Notes: a model not told the origin generated them from the sequence alone. 17,214 nt of DNA from Treponema sp. UBA4307 (GCA_002394685.1 DGUP01000005.1:1-17214), one strand, 5' to 3'; counted from the stretch's first letter, positions 1-7,082 are shown. A program made the numbers and translations.

Positions 1-6
1 TTTTCA

Positions 7-25
7 AAACTCGACATTCGGGCTA
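7..25. repeat. Left terminal copy of an inverted repeat, half of a likely palindrome
   Basis: These 19 bases are the exact reverse complement of the last 19 bases of the window (17196-17214). The bases just before them read TTTTC and continue AAAA into the repeat, so the left edge starts at what looks like the centre of a palindrome of about 41 bp whose other arm lies outside. The pattern fits a dispersed palindromic element or terminator hairpin at which the sequence was cut or an assembly broke. I saw no further copy inside the window. Confidence 0.75.
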
Positions 26-59
26 CTAGTATATTTCAAAAAATAGTAAAAGATTTTCT

Positions 60-88
60 TTGATATCTTTAATAACAGGGCTTAAAAT
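60..88 (+). promoter_or_regulatory. Sigma-70-type promoter for the acyltransferase gene
   Basis: A TTGATA -35 (60-65) and a TAAAAT -10 (83-88) are separated by 17 bp. The -10 ends only 6 bases before the ATG at 95, so the predicted transcript starts at or within a base or two of the start codon. No convincing Shine-Dalgarno sequence precedes the ATG. If this promoter is the one used, the mRNA is leaderless. Confidence 0.5.
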
Positions 89-94
89 AAAAAT

Positions 95-1363
95 ATGAAG
101 ACAAAAGTAAAAGATCTTGATTACGAAAAAGTTATTTCCCTGAAAGAAGAAAAAGTGCTCCAGCCGCTGAAGCCTGGAATGTTTTTCCGCTGGCTTATGA
201 AAACCGCAGGGGCTCTTGAATTAAAGGCAACGAATTTTAAATGCAATTTTTTAGGAATGGAAAAACTTGGGAAGAAAGAACCCTGCCTGATTTTAATGAA
301 TCATTCCTGCTTTGAAGATCTTGAAATTGTTTCTTCAGTTTTTTATCCCCGCCCTGTAAATATTGTCTGCACCAGTGATGGCTTTGTAGGAAAAAAATGG
401 CTTATGCGGCATTTAGGCTGCATTCCTACAAATAAGTTTGTAACAGATTTTAAATTAATTCGTCACATAAAATATGCACTAGAAAAGTTAAAATCTTCGG
501 TCTTAGTTTATCCGGAAGCAAGTTATAGTTTTGATGGTACTGCAACGCCTTTTAATGACAGTATGGCAAAACTGATTAAGCTTTTATCTGTTCCTGTAGT
601 GATGATAAAAACATACGGTGCATTTCATCATAATCCTCTATACAATAATCTGCAGCAGCGTAAGGTGGATGTTTCTGCTGATGTAAAATATCTTCTTTCT
701 CCGGAAGAAATTCAAAATAAAAATACCAGGGAAATAGATTCAATCCTTCAAAAAGAATTTACATTTGACGCCTGGGAATGGCAGCAGAAAAATCAGATTA
801 AGGTAAATGAAGATTTTCGTGCTGACAGTTTAAACCGTGTTTTGTACAAGTGCCCCTGCTGTGGAAGTGAAGGTCACATGTTGGGAAGAGGAATTCAACT
901 TGCCTGTTCTGCCTGTGGTGCAAAATGGAATTTGTCTGAACTTGGCCGTATGGAGCAGCTTGCGGGTAAACCTGTTGATGAAAAATTTTCTCATATCCCT
1001 TCCTGGTATAAATGGGAGAGGGAAGAAGTAAAAAAAGAAATTAAAGCCGGTACATATCGAATAGAAAGTGATGTAGAAATTTACATGATGGTAAACACTA
1101 AATCAATTTATCATGTTGGCAGCGGACATTTAACTCATTCTGAAGAAGGCTTTATTCTTGATGGATGCAATGGGAAACTTCACTATGAACAGAATCCAAA
1201 AGTCAGTCACAGTCTTTATTCAGATTACAACTGGTATGAACTTGGTGATATGATTTGTATAGGCAACACAAAAACTTTATACTACTGCTTCCCTAAAGAA
1301 GCGGGGGATATTGTTGCCAAAGCAAGAATTGCTGCGGAAGAAATCTACAAACTCAAAGCATAA
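95..1363 (+). CDS. PlsC-type 1-acyl-glycerol-3-phosphate acyltransferase family protein with zinc ribbon
   Basis: This 422-residue protein belongs to the lysophospholipid acyltransferase (LPLAT/PlsC) superfamily, whose members move an acyl group onto a lysophospholipid or related acceptor at the cytoplasmic membrane. The catalytic H-x4-D motif is at His70-Asp75 in the context NHSCFED. The acceptor-binding motif that is usually FPEG appears as YPEASYSFDG around residues 139-148. After the catalytic domain comes a four-cysteine zinc ribbon, Cys253/Cys256 and Cys271/Cys274, then a domain of about 145 residues that I do not recognise. Plain PlsC proteins are about 240 residues, so the C-terminal half is an extension. 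No transmembrane helix is obvious. The true acyl acceptor cannot be read from the sequence; a role in ordinary phospholipid synthesis is likely but not shown. The gene stands alone between its own promoter and the 274-base gap before the chemotaxis receptor. Confidence 0.8.
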   Translation: MKTKVKDLDYEKVISLKEEKVLQPLKPGMFFRWLMKTAGALELKATNFKCNFLGMEKLGKKEPCLILMNHSCFEDLEIVSSVFYPRPVNIVCTSDGFVGKKWLMRHLGCIPTNKFVTDFKLIRHIKYALEKLKSSVLVYPEASYSFDGTATPFNDSMAKLIKLLSVPVVMIKTYGAFHHNPLYNNLQQRKVDVSADVKYLLSPEEIQNKNTREIDSILQKEFTFDAWEWQQKNQIKVNEDFRADSLNRVLYKCPCCGSEGHMLGRGIQLACSACGAKWNLSELGRMEQLAGKPVDEKFSHIPSWYKWEREEVKKEIKAGTYRIESDVEIYMMVNTKSIYHVGSGHLTHSEEGFILDGCNGKLHYEQNPKVSHSLYSDYNWYELGDMICIGNTKTLYYCFPKEAGDIVAKARIAAEEIYKLKA

Positions 1364-1588
1364 ATATGTGACGGGCCAATTCCCCCGGCAGAAATCCTGC
1401 AAAAAGTAAAAGTTCAAAAAAGTTTATAATTTTCTCAATCACTTTGCCTGGACAAAGATTCATTCAGTTTTTTGGGAATTTCTAAATGTTCAGCTTCAAT
1501 TACTAGTATAATGTAAAGGAATTCTCTCAAAAAATGGTTAAAATTTATCAAAATATCCAATAAAATATCTCTAATTTATCTAGTTAAT

Positions 1589-1617
1589 TTGACTATTCCC
1601 TTTTGTGGGATTAATAT
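1589..1617 (+). promoter_or_regulatory. Promoter of the chemotaxis receptor gene
   Basis: TTGACT (1589-1594) and TAATAT (1612-1617) are separated by exactly 17 bp. The predicted start near 1624 gives a short leader holding the AGAGG ribosome-binding site at 1627-1631, six bases before the ATG at 1638. This decides the start: the in-frame GTG at 1605 would lie upstream of the transcript start. The rest of 1364-1588 is AT-rich and shows nothing else I can support, apart from a weak 4-bp GCAG/CTGC stem just after the acyltransferase stop. Confidence 0.65.
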
Positions 1618-1637
1618 TAAATATACAGAGGTTGCTA

Positions 1638-3680
1638 ATGAAAGTGAAAATATCCGCTTTGTCATTAAAGTTTTTGGTTCCTGTCGTTGCATTCCTGAGC
1701 ATTTCTTCTACCTTACTTATAATAAATTCCGTTAAAGTTGTTAAAGAACACTGGCTTGCTAATTCCAAGGATGTTGTTGGCTGTGACAAACTTATTGCAT
1801 ATGATTTGATGAATGAGGAGCTTGAATACACAGAAAGCCTTGCTGATGAATTATCTTCCTTTTTTGTTGATTTTTTTGTTTCTGGAACTGATGAAAAGAC
1901 AAAGAATTTTATTTATGAAACTGTTGTTGACAGCATGGATGTGCAATATTTTTCTATATTCAATCATGATCAGCAACTTGCATCACCACCAAAGTATGCA
2001 AAAGATATAGTTCCAAATACGGAAATTCTTGCAGCCCTTGAAGGAAAAGAAACAATTGGTTATGTGTGGCGCGGAGGTCATCTGTATGCTACATGTGTTA
2101 AACCTATTGAGGATGATGATTTAGTTGTTGCAGCAATTGAGGTTTCTACAGAACTTTCTACTCCGGAATTTATGAACCGTTTTCCTGAATCCGTTGGATG
2201 TGAATTTACAATTGTAGAAGGAAAAAAGCGCCGCTATACAACTTTCGAAGGTCTTGCAAATTCTACAATCAGTGATTCTGTTTATGAAAGGCTGAGAAGT
2301 GGAGAAGAATGGTGCGATGTAGTAAAAATTGAAGATGAAGATTACATTGGCTATTACTGGCCTCTTGAAGGTGCTTCCGGAGTTTATCTCTTTGTTGGTG
2401 AAAGTGTTGAAGCTATGAATGAAGCCACCTTCAACGTAAACAGAATTATTGTTTCAATGCAGGTTTCAAATATTCTGGTTATCATAGCACTTATAATTTT
2501 CCTGATGTTAAAGTTCATCATTCATCCAATTAATAAAACAGGTAAAGCAATTGACGACCTTTCTTCCGGAGATGCAGATTTAACTCAGCGCCTTCCAGTG
2601 CGGGGAAGAGATGAAATTGCTGTTCTTTCAAGCGGAGTAAATAAATTTATTGCTCAGCTTCAGGAAATCATGAAAAATATTTTTGCAAAATCCAAGGAAG
2701 TTAATCAGATTGTAAATGAACTGGGCACTACTTCTCAGGAAACTGCCAGTGCTACAGCTCAGATTATGGCAAATATTGAATCTGTTAAAAATCAGTCTAA
2801 GAATCAGGTAAACGCTGTAAATAATACCAACACTATTATTTCAAAATCTGAAAATCAGATGACCCGGCTGGAGTCAAACATTGTAGCCCAGTCTTCTGAT
2901 ATTACAGAATCTTCTGCCGCAATTGAACAGTTGATTGGAAATATTAATTCCGTAACAAAATCTGCCGGCCAGATGTCTGATTCCTTCATTGGCCTTAAGA
3001 AGGTTATTCAGGAAGGAGCTGAAAATGTAAAGTCTACTTCTGAACTTATCAGACAGGTAGAAGATCGTTCAAGAGTTCTTATTGATGCTAACAATACGAT
3101 TAAAACTATTGCCAGCCAGACAAACCTTCTTGCCATGAACGCAATGATTGAGTCTGCACATGCCGGTGAAGCAGGTAAGGGATTTGCAGTTGTTGCTGAT
3201 GAAATTCGTAAACTTGCTGAAGATTCAAGCAGCCAGGCACAGTCAATTGAAGACAACATAAAAGACATTACAGATTTGATTTCTGAAGGCGGACGTTTGT
3301 CTCAACTTTCACAGTCAAGCTTTGAAAATATTGACAGTCAGGTAACTGTTGTTGATCCACTTGTTATTCAAATTTCCAATGCAATGGAGGAACAGAATAC
3401 TGGTTCTGCTCAGATTCTGGAATCTCTTTCAAACATGAAGAATGAATCAAGTCTTGTTGATGAAAGTGCCCATGCTCTGGAAGATGGAATGCGCAGTGTT
3501 GGAAGTGATATGAAATCCGTTAACACAATTTCCAATACAATCATGGACAGCATGGATGAAATGTCTTCAGGTTCGCAGCAGATCAGTCAGGCAACTCAAA
3601 ATGTTTCCGACCTTGCCCTGAGAACAAAAGATGCAATTGATGAAATCAGCAGCTTAATCAGAAAGTTCAAGGTTGAGTAG
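1638..3680 (+). CDS. Methyl-accepting chemotaxis protein
   Basis: This 680-residue transmembrane chemoreceptor would relay an extracellular signal to CheA/CheW at the chemotaxis array. A membrane anchor lies near residues 9-31, followed by an extracytoplasmic sensor of about 240 residues of no family I can name with confidence. A second membrane helix is near 272-294, and a HAMP domain starts at about His296. A long coiled-coil signalling domain follows. Its hairpin tip (about 493-531) carries the diagnostic QTNLLAMNAMIESAHAGEAG and GFAVVADEIRKLAE motifs, so the CheA/CheW contact region is intact. The C-terminus ends in RKFKVE and lacks the NWETF-type tether for CheR/CheB found in some enteric receptors. 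The ATG at 1638 is preferred because of its AGAGG site. No other chemotaxis gene is nearby, so it is probably an orphan receptor whose ligand is unknown. Confidence 0.93.
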   Translation: MKVKISALSLKFLVPVVAFLSISSTLLIINSVKVVKEHWLANSKDVVGCDKLIAYDLMNEELEYTESLADELSSFFVDFFVSGTDEKTKNFIYETVVDSMDVQYFSIFNHDQQLASPPKYAKDIVPNTEILAALEGKETIGYVWRGGHLYATCVKPIEDDDLVVAAIEVSTELSTPEFMNRFPESVGCEFTIVEGKKRRYTTFEGLANSTISDSVYERLRSGEEWCDVVKIEDEDYIGYYWPLEGASGVYLFVGESVEAMNEATFNVNRIIVSMQVSNILVIIALIIFLMLKFIIHPINKTGKAIDDLSSGDADLTQRLPVRGRDEIAVLSSGVNKFIAQLQEIMKNIFAKSKEVNQIVNELGTTSQETASATAQIMANIESVKNQSKNQVNAVNNTNTIISKSENQMTRLESNIVAQSSDITESSAAIEQLIGNINSVTKSAGQMSDSFIGLKKVIQEGAENVKSTSELIRQVEDRSRVLIDANNTIKTIASQTNLLAMNAMIESAHAGEAGKGFAVVADEIRKLAEDSSSQAQSIEDNIKDITDLISEGGRLSQLSQSSFENIDSQVTVVDPLVIQISNAMEEQNTGSAQILESLSNMKNESSLVDESAHALEDGMRSVGSDMKSVNTISNTIMDSMDEMSSGSQQISQATQNVSDLALRTKDAIDEISSLIRKFKVE

Positions 3681-3682
3681 AA

Positions 3683-3790
3683 GGCGGAATTGATTATTCA
3701 TCAGCAGAATTTCTGACAATTGACGAAGGGCTTTGTGTTCAGATTATGCATATGGGATTCTGTAAAAAAAGAAATAAAAAATTCATCTGA
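3683..3790 (+). pseudogene. Short relic of a GyrI-like domain gene
   Basis: Just after the receptor stop, one frame reads GGIDYSSAEF then LTIDEGLCVQIMHMG, then runs into a lysine-rich tail and a TGA at 3788. The segment EGLCVQIMHMG closely resembles the EGLC(C/V)Q(M/I)(L/M)HIG segment that I recall from GyrI-like small-molecule-binding proteins of Firmicutes and related bacteria. There it is followed by a (P/S)(Y/F)DDEP motif, which is missing here. No start codon or upstream domain remains; a full gene would be about 200 codons. I read this as the decayed remnant of a gene that once stood here. The identification comes from memory of the family, not a search. Confidence 0.45.
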
Positions 3791-3800
3791 CACATAAAAG

Positions 3801-3853
3801 ACCCCGGGCTGCTCTAGTAAGAAAAACTTATTTTGCAGCCGGGGTTATTTTTT
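3801..3853. terminator. Strong terminator, probably bidirectional, between convergent genes
   Basis: The left arm ACCCCGGGCTGC (3801-3812) pairs with GCAGCCGGGGTT (3835-3846), with a single bulged G. The loop contains a further AAG/CTT stem. A T-rich run (3845-3853) follows on the plus strand. It can end the chemoreceptor transcript from the left; the xylosidase gene ends only 13 bases further right on the minus strand and probably uses the same stem. Confidence 0.8.
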
Positions 3854-3865
3854 GTCTGAAAACTT

Positions 3866-5854
3866 TTAAATGGCAAAAGGTCCTGAAATTATATTTTCTC
3901 CCCTCTGTTTTCCGTAAAAGTCTGTGTCAAACGTAATCGGGCTGCCGTCAGGATTTTCGTATTTTTCTTCCGGTTCAAAGGCCATTGGGATATCATCTGT
4001 TTTAATGAGAGTGCAGCTTAAATCTTTCTGGAAATCCTTAAGATTTGTTGTGAAAGAAATTCTGCCTTCAGAATCTTCCTTCCAGCTGATGTTGATCTGG
4101 GCCTGATTGTTTACATAAGCGTCACTTTCTTTTTTCATTGGTTTTGCTCCATTGAAGTAAGCATTTCCCTTTGCCCAGACAGGCAGTGAAGTGTAGTAAC
4201 GGTTACTTGCAGGGGAACCCATTCCACAGTAGCCCTGGAACATTTTATCCCATTCTTCAAAAGTCTTGTAATCATCATAAGGGAAAGTTCCTGCTTCAAC
4301 ACGGTTGTCATCCCAGTCATTAAACTGAGTTTCATCCTGTACCTTTTTCAGGAAAGGCCTGAGTTCTTTCTGGTAGAAAATATTGTTGTAGAATTTACAG
4401 TCTCCGTGAAGAATTGTCATAAAGCCTGCAATTTCTGTTCTGTGTGGCAGATGATATGGAGTGTATCTTGGAGAATTTTCTGCTCCATTATTTACACCAA
4501 CTCCAACTGCACATAAGGAACCTGCAATGAAATTATGTACAAGGGCTACTCCCTGGGTTGCCATTTTAACTGCTCTGTCAGAAAGGAAAATGTTGTTGTC
4601 CAGAAGAGTTGGTCCGTGAGACACTTCAATGAAAACATCTTCTCCGTTTCCGCCCATTGCTTCTCCACACATTAAGTGGTCAAAAGGAAGTGTGTTGTCG
4701 TGGAAGAAATTTTGTGTAACCCTTGTTCCCTGAGCCTGCCAGTCCAGCCAGAGACCTCTGGTGCAGTGATGAATATGGTTTCTTCTATAAATAACATCGA
4801 TTGCAGCGTGCATCTTAATTCCACCAATTTCTGCTCCGGCCAGATTCTGTTTGTTGTTAATGTGATGGATGTGATTATCTTCAATCAGGGAGAAAACACC
4901 GCCTAAGTGTCCAACAATTCCTGTTTGTCCGCAGTCGTGGATGTTGCAGCGGCGGATTATATGGGAACCAATTTTTTCTTTTGTCCATCCTTCAATCTGA
5001 GCCTGGCATATACAGTCTCTTTCGGTTTGAGTTCCATCCTTGTATTTCCATTTGAGCCATTTGTTGTCGTTATTTTCCTGCTTGTATTTTCCAAGAGAAA
5101 TACCCGAACACTTTGATTCGAAAATTTCGCAGTCTTCAATAATCCAGCCTTTTGACCAGTGAGGTCCTACCATTCCTTCCTGATAAGCGGTTGGAGGTGC
5201 CCACTGTGTTGCTGCTTTAGAAATCTTAAATCCTTTAAGGGTGATGTAATTGATTCCTTCTGCTTCAGGGTAAAAGCAGTTTCTTCTGACAGAAAATTCC
5301 ACGTTTTCTTCATTTGGATTTTTGCCCTGAAAGTTTGCATATATTACAGTTTGATTTTTATCGTTTTCTTCAGCGTACCACGTGTAAACTGAAAAATCCG
5401 GATCCCAGGAAGCTTTTGATTTTACAGGATTTTTTACCTGCTCCAGTGAAGTTACTTCGTAAAGTGATTTATCATTTAAGTAAATGTCACCGGTATGGGC
5501 AATCATGTAGGCAATGAACCAGTCCCCGCTTACTAATGTTGTATATGGATTGTAATCTCCGAAAATCTTGTTATCGATTATAGTGTAGTAAACATTTCCT
5601 TCAAGCAGAGTCCAGTTTTTTGCTTCCTTGGCTCCTGTAATGTGAGCAGCATTTTTTTCTGCACTTATATAAGTAACAGGTTTATTTTCCAGCCCTGAAT
5701 GTTTTGGATTTACGCTTTCCCTGTAAATGCCTGGGGCGACAATAACTGTATCTCCTGCCTGTGCCAGATCTGCTGCCATTTGTATTTTAGAAAAAGGTTT
5801 TTCCTTTGAACCGTCTCCCTCTGTTGTAACTTTTGCATCAACGTAATAGTTCAT
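3866..5854 (-). CDS. GH120-type beta-xylosidase (parallel beta-helix), cytoplasmic
   Basis: This 662-residue protein matches, by recall, the GH120 beta-xylosidase XylC of Thermoanaerobacterium saccharolyticum along most of its length. Shared segments include FGDYNPYTTLVSGDW, IYANFQGKNPNEE, RRNCFYPEAEGINYIT, HWSKGWIIED and VGHLGGVFS. The enzyme removes xylose from xylo-oligosaccharides. XylC uses Asp382 as nucleophile and Glu405 as acid/base; the equivalents here are Asp371 (LWLDWQAQGTR) and Glu410 (DVFIEVSHGP), both present. The spacing is 39 residues against 23, because of an insertion around residues 387-402. Right-handed beta-helix repeats fill the middle of the protein. There is no signal peptide, so it should act inside the cell on imported oligosaccharides; no transporter gene adjoins it. 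The ATG at 5854 has a GGGAG site (5861-5865) six bases upstream. Confidence is high for GH120 and moderate for the exact substrate. Confidence 0.85.
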   Translation of the reverse strand: MNYYVDAKVTTEGDGSKEKPFSKIQMAADLAQAGDTVIVAPGIYRESVNPKHSGLENKPVTYISAEKNAAHITGAKEAKNWTLLEGNVYYTIIDNKIFGDYNPYTTLVSGDWFIAYMIAHTGDIYLNDKSLYEVTSLEQVKNPVKSKASWDPDFSVYTWYAEENDKNQTVIYANFQGKNPNEENVEFSVRRNCFYPEAEGINYITLKGFKISKAATQWAPPTAYQEGMVGPHWSKGWIIEDCEIFESKCSGISLGKYKQENNDNKWLKWKYKDGTQTERDCICQAQIEGWTKEKIGSHIIRRCNIHDCGQTGIVGHLGGVFSLIEDNHIHHINNKQNLAGAEIGGIKMHAAIDVIYRRNHIHHCTRGLWLDWQAQGTRVTQNFFHDNTLPFDHLMCGEAMGGNGEDVFIEVSHGPTLLDNNIFLSDRAVKMATQGVALVHNFIAGSLCAVGVGVNNGAENSPRYTPYHLPHRTEIAGFMTILHGDCKFYNNIFYQKELRPFLKKVQDETQFNDWDDNRVEAGTFPYDDYKTFEEWDKMFQGYCGMGSPASNRYYTSLPVWAKGNAYFNGAKPMKKESDAYVNNQAQINISWKEDSEGRISFTTNLKDFQKDLSCTLIKTDDIPMAFEPEEKYENPDGSPITFDTDFYGKQRGENIISGPFAI

Positions 5855-5905
5855 ATTTTTCTCCCTTTTGTGGTGAATGCTGAATATTATTCCTTTATAA
5901 TAATC

Positions 5906-5924
5906 TTCCTTTAAAATAAAGGAA
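5906..5924. promoter_or_regulatory. Palindromic candidate operator over a weak xylosidase promoter
   Basis: TTCCTTTAAAATAAAGGAA is an inverted repeat with 8-bp arms and a 3-base centre. A partial direct copy, TTCCTTTATAA, lies beside it at 5890-5900. On the minus strand a weak promoter, TTCAAT (5936-5941) - 17 bp - TATTTT (5913-5918), places its -10 in the centre of the palindrome. That is the position expected for a repressor site controlling the xylosidase. Which regulator binds is unknown. Confidence 0.4.
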
Positions 5925-5949
5925 ACTGTTTTTTAATTGAATTATGGGC

Positions 5950-6035
5950 AAAAAAAAATTACCGTCAGACTGTGGCGAGGCAGTTAGCCACTTATTTGTC
6001 CGGCGGTAATGTCCGTTAAAGTATTTGTTTATCTT
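5950..6035 (-). ncRNA. Candidate small RNA (or leader attenuator) ending in an intrinsic terminator
   Basis: Read on the minus strand, transcription from the phased-repeat promoter (-10 at 6042-6047) would begin near 6035. About 25 bases later comes a structured element: ATTACCG (6004-6010) pairs with CGGTAAT (the complement of 5958-5964), and GTGGC/GCCAC (5987-5991 with 5972-5976) forms an inner stem. Nine Ts on the minus strand (5958-5950) follow at once, which is the layout of an intrinsic terminator. No minus-strand gene lies upstream that would need it. The transcript would be about 86 nt, with no recognisable ORF. It is either a stand-alone small RNA or the terminating leader of the xylosidase gene. 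I do not recognise it as a known RNA family. Confidence 0.5.
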
Positions 6036-6041
6036 GACTTG

Positions 6042-6096
6042 AGTATATATTTGTACAGTGGAAGGAAAATGGAAGTTTTGTGGAATTTCTGTGGAA
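6042..6096 (-). promoter_or_regulatory. Phased TTCC-repeat promoter, copy A
   Basis: On the minus strand TTCC occurs at four sites whose plus-strand GGAA positions are 6060, 6071, 6082 and 6093, exactly 11 bp apart. The first two and the fourth extend to TTCCAC. The -10 TATACT (6047-6042) begins 16 bp after the start of the fourth unit (6063). The -35 position reads ATTTTC, far from TTGACA. Four 11-bp direct repeats replacing a -35 are the known layout of promoters activated by PhoB/OmpR-family response regulators, for example the Escherichia coli pstS promoter. The element matches copy B (11377-11431) at 43 of 55 positions. Confidence 0.65.
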
Positions 6097-6108
6097 TTTG
6101 TAAAATCT

Positions 6109-6137
6109 TTCACTACTTTATGTTCTCACAATAAAAT
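6109..6137 (+). promoter_or_regulatory. Promoter of the Sel1-repeat gene
   Basis: TTCACT (6109-6114) and TAAAAT (6132-6137) are separated by 17 bp. The predicted start is near 6144, followed by a leader with the AGGAG ribosome-binding site at 6169-6173, six bases before the ATG. It lies back to back with the phased TTCC promoter; the nearest TTCC unit ends 13 bp away, so a regulator bound there could touch both directions. Confidence 0.5.
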
Positions 6138-6179
6138 TATATTATTGAAAAAGATTTAATCCTTCAGCAGGAGTTTTAT

Positions 6180-7019
6180 ATGAGTGATTCAAATGAAGAA
6201 ATTATAAATGATCTGGAAATTCTTCTTAAAGAATATAGTAATTTTAAAAAAGAAAAGGGCCTGAATCCGGGAATTTCTTTTGATGCCATTCAGTATCTGG
6301 AAGATGAACTTATCTGGTCTGAAAGAAAATCTCTTGTTCTGGAAGAAGCCAGTCTCCGCAAATATATGGACAGGGATTTTACTGATTCAGAATGTTTTAC
6401 AAAATGTCTTCAGGTTGAGATGGAGGAAGAAGGAGAGTTTGTAAATTCTAAAGCGGAAGAAAATTATACTCCTTTGACAGACCAGGATTTTGACCGAATA
6501 TACGATGAAGCGGAAGATACCACAGATTTAATCAACAGACTGGATCCTTATGCAAAAAAAGGTGATCTGGAAGCTCAGCTTTATCTTGGTCAGATATATG
6601 AAGAACAGGAAGCCGCTTATCAGCAGAAGGAATTTGAAAAGGTTAAGGCCGAGGCTGATAAAGGTGATGCAGATGCACTTTACGAACTGGCAGACCGTTA
6701 TGCTCAGGGAGTTGGTGTAGAAAAAAATGAAGAAGAAAGAATGAGGCTGTGGAAGGAAGCTGCAGAAAAAGGTTCAGTTGAAGCCCAGTTTGATTATTCC
6801 TGGCACTGCAAAAATGAAGGCCGTCTTGAAGAAGCCTTTGGCTGGATGAAAAAAGCAGCAGAAAATGGTTTGAATGAAGCTCAGTTTGCCATTGCAGAAA
6901 TGTATGAAAATGGAGAAGGTACAGAAAAAAATCCTTCAGAAGCCTCCCGCTGGAATGAAATTGCAGAAGAGAATGAAGAATCCTGGTCAGAGCAGGAAGA
7001 CTGGTCAGACGAGGAATAA
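6180..7019 (+). CDS. Sel1-repeat (TPR-like) protein
   Basis: This is a 279-residue, strongly acidic, soluble protein without signal peptide or membrane helix. Residues 1-120 are helical and unlike anything I can name. From about 125 onward there are Sel1-like repeats: a partial one at 125-150, then 159-195, 196-228 and 229-262. They show the family pattern, for example KGDADALYELADRYAQGVGV and NGLNEAQFAIAEMYENGEGT. The tail is very rich in Glu, Asp and Trp. Sel1 repeats make solenoids that hold protein partners, so this is probably a scaffold or adaptor in the cytoplasm; the partner is not evident. The start is well supported by AGGAG at six bases. It is a single-gene transcript, convergent with the DUF4097-like gene. 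Confidence 0.8.
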   Translation: MSDSNEEIINDLEILLKEYSNFKKEKGLNPGISFDAIQYLEDELIWSERKSLVLEEASLRKYMDRDFTDSECFTKCLQVEMEEEGEFVNSKAEENYTPLTDQDFDRIYDEAEDTTDLINRLDPYAKKGDLEAQLYLGQIYEEQEAAYQQKEFEKVKAEADKGDADALYELADRYAQGVGVEKNEEERMRLWKEAAEKGSVEAQFDYSWHCKNEGRLEEAFGWMKKAAENGLNEAQFAIAEMYENGEGTEKNPSEASRWNEIAEENEESWSEQEDWSDEE

Positions 7020-7034
7020 AAAACGGCCCGCCGA

Positions 7035-7051
7035 CAGAGAAGGAGTCTCTG
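7035..7051 (+). terminator. Weak hairpin between convergent genes
   Basis: CAGAGA and TCTCTG form a 6-bp stem with a 5-base loop just after the Sel1-repeat gene. It is followed 16-23 bases later by a short AT-rich stretch rather than a clean T-run. It is the only candidate terminator in the 63-base gap before the end of the minus-strand DUF4097-like gene. Confidence 0.35.
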
Positions 7052-7082
7052 CCAGCGAACCAGAATAATTTTGCTCTGTTGA

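Noticed and set aside
24..33. TACTAGTATA also found at 1501-1510
   Set aside because: Ten AT-rich bases repeated once are not significant. The TATAAT at the second copy has no -35 at the right distance.
1605..1637. Upstream GTG start for the chemotaxis receptor
   Set aside because: It falls within the spacer and -10 of the best promoter and has no ribosome site; the ATG at 1638 has AGAGG at six bases and begins directly with the membrane anchor.
5895..6113. A 72-codon open frame on the minus strand in the xylosidase upstream region
   Set aside because: It covers the phased repeats, the terminator hairpin and the operator, which explain the sequence better; there is no ribosome site and no family resemblance.
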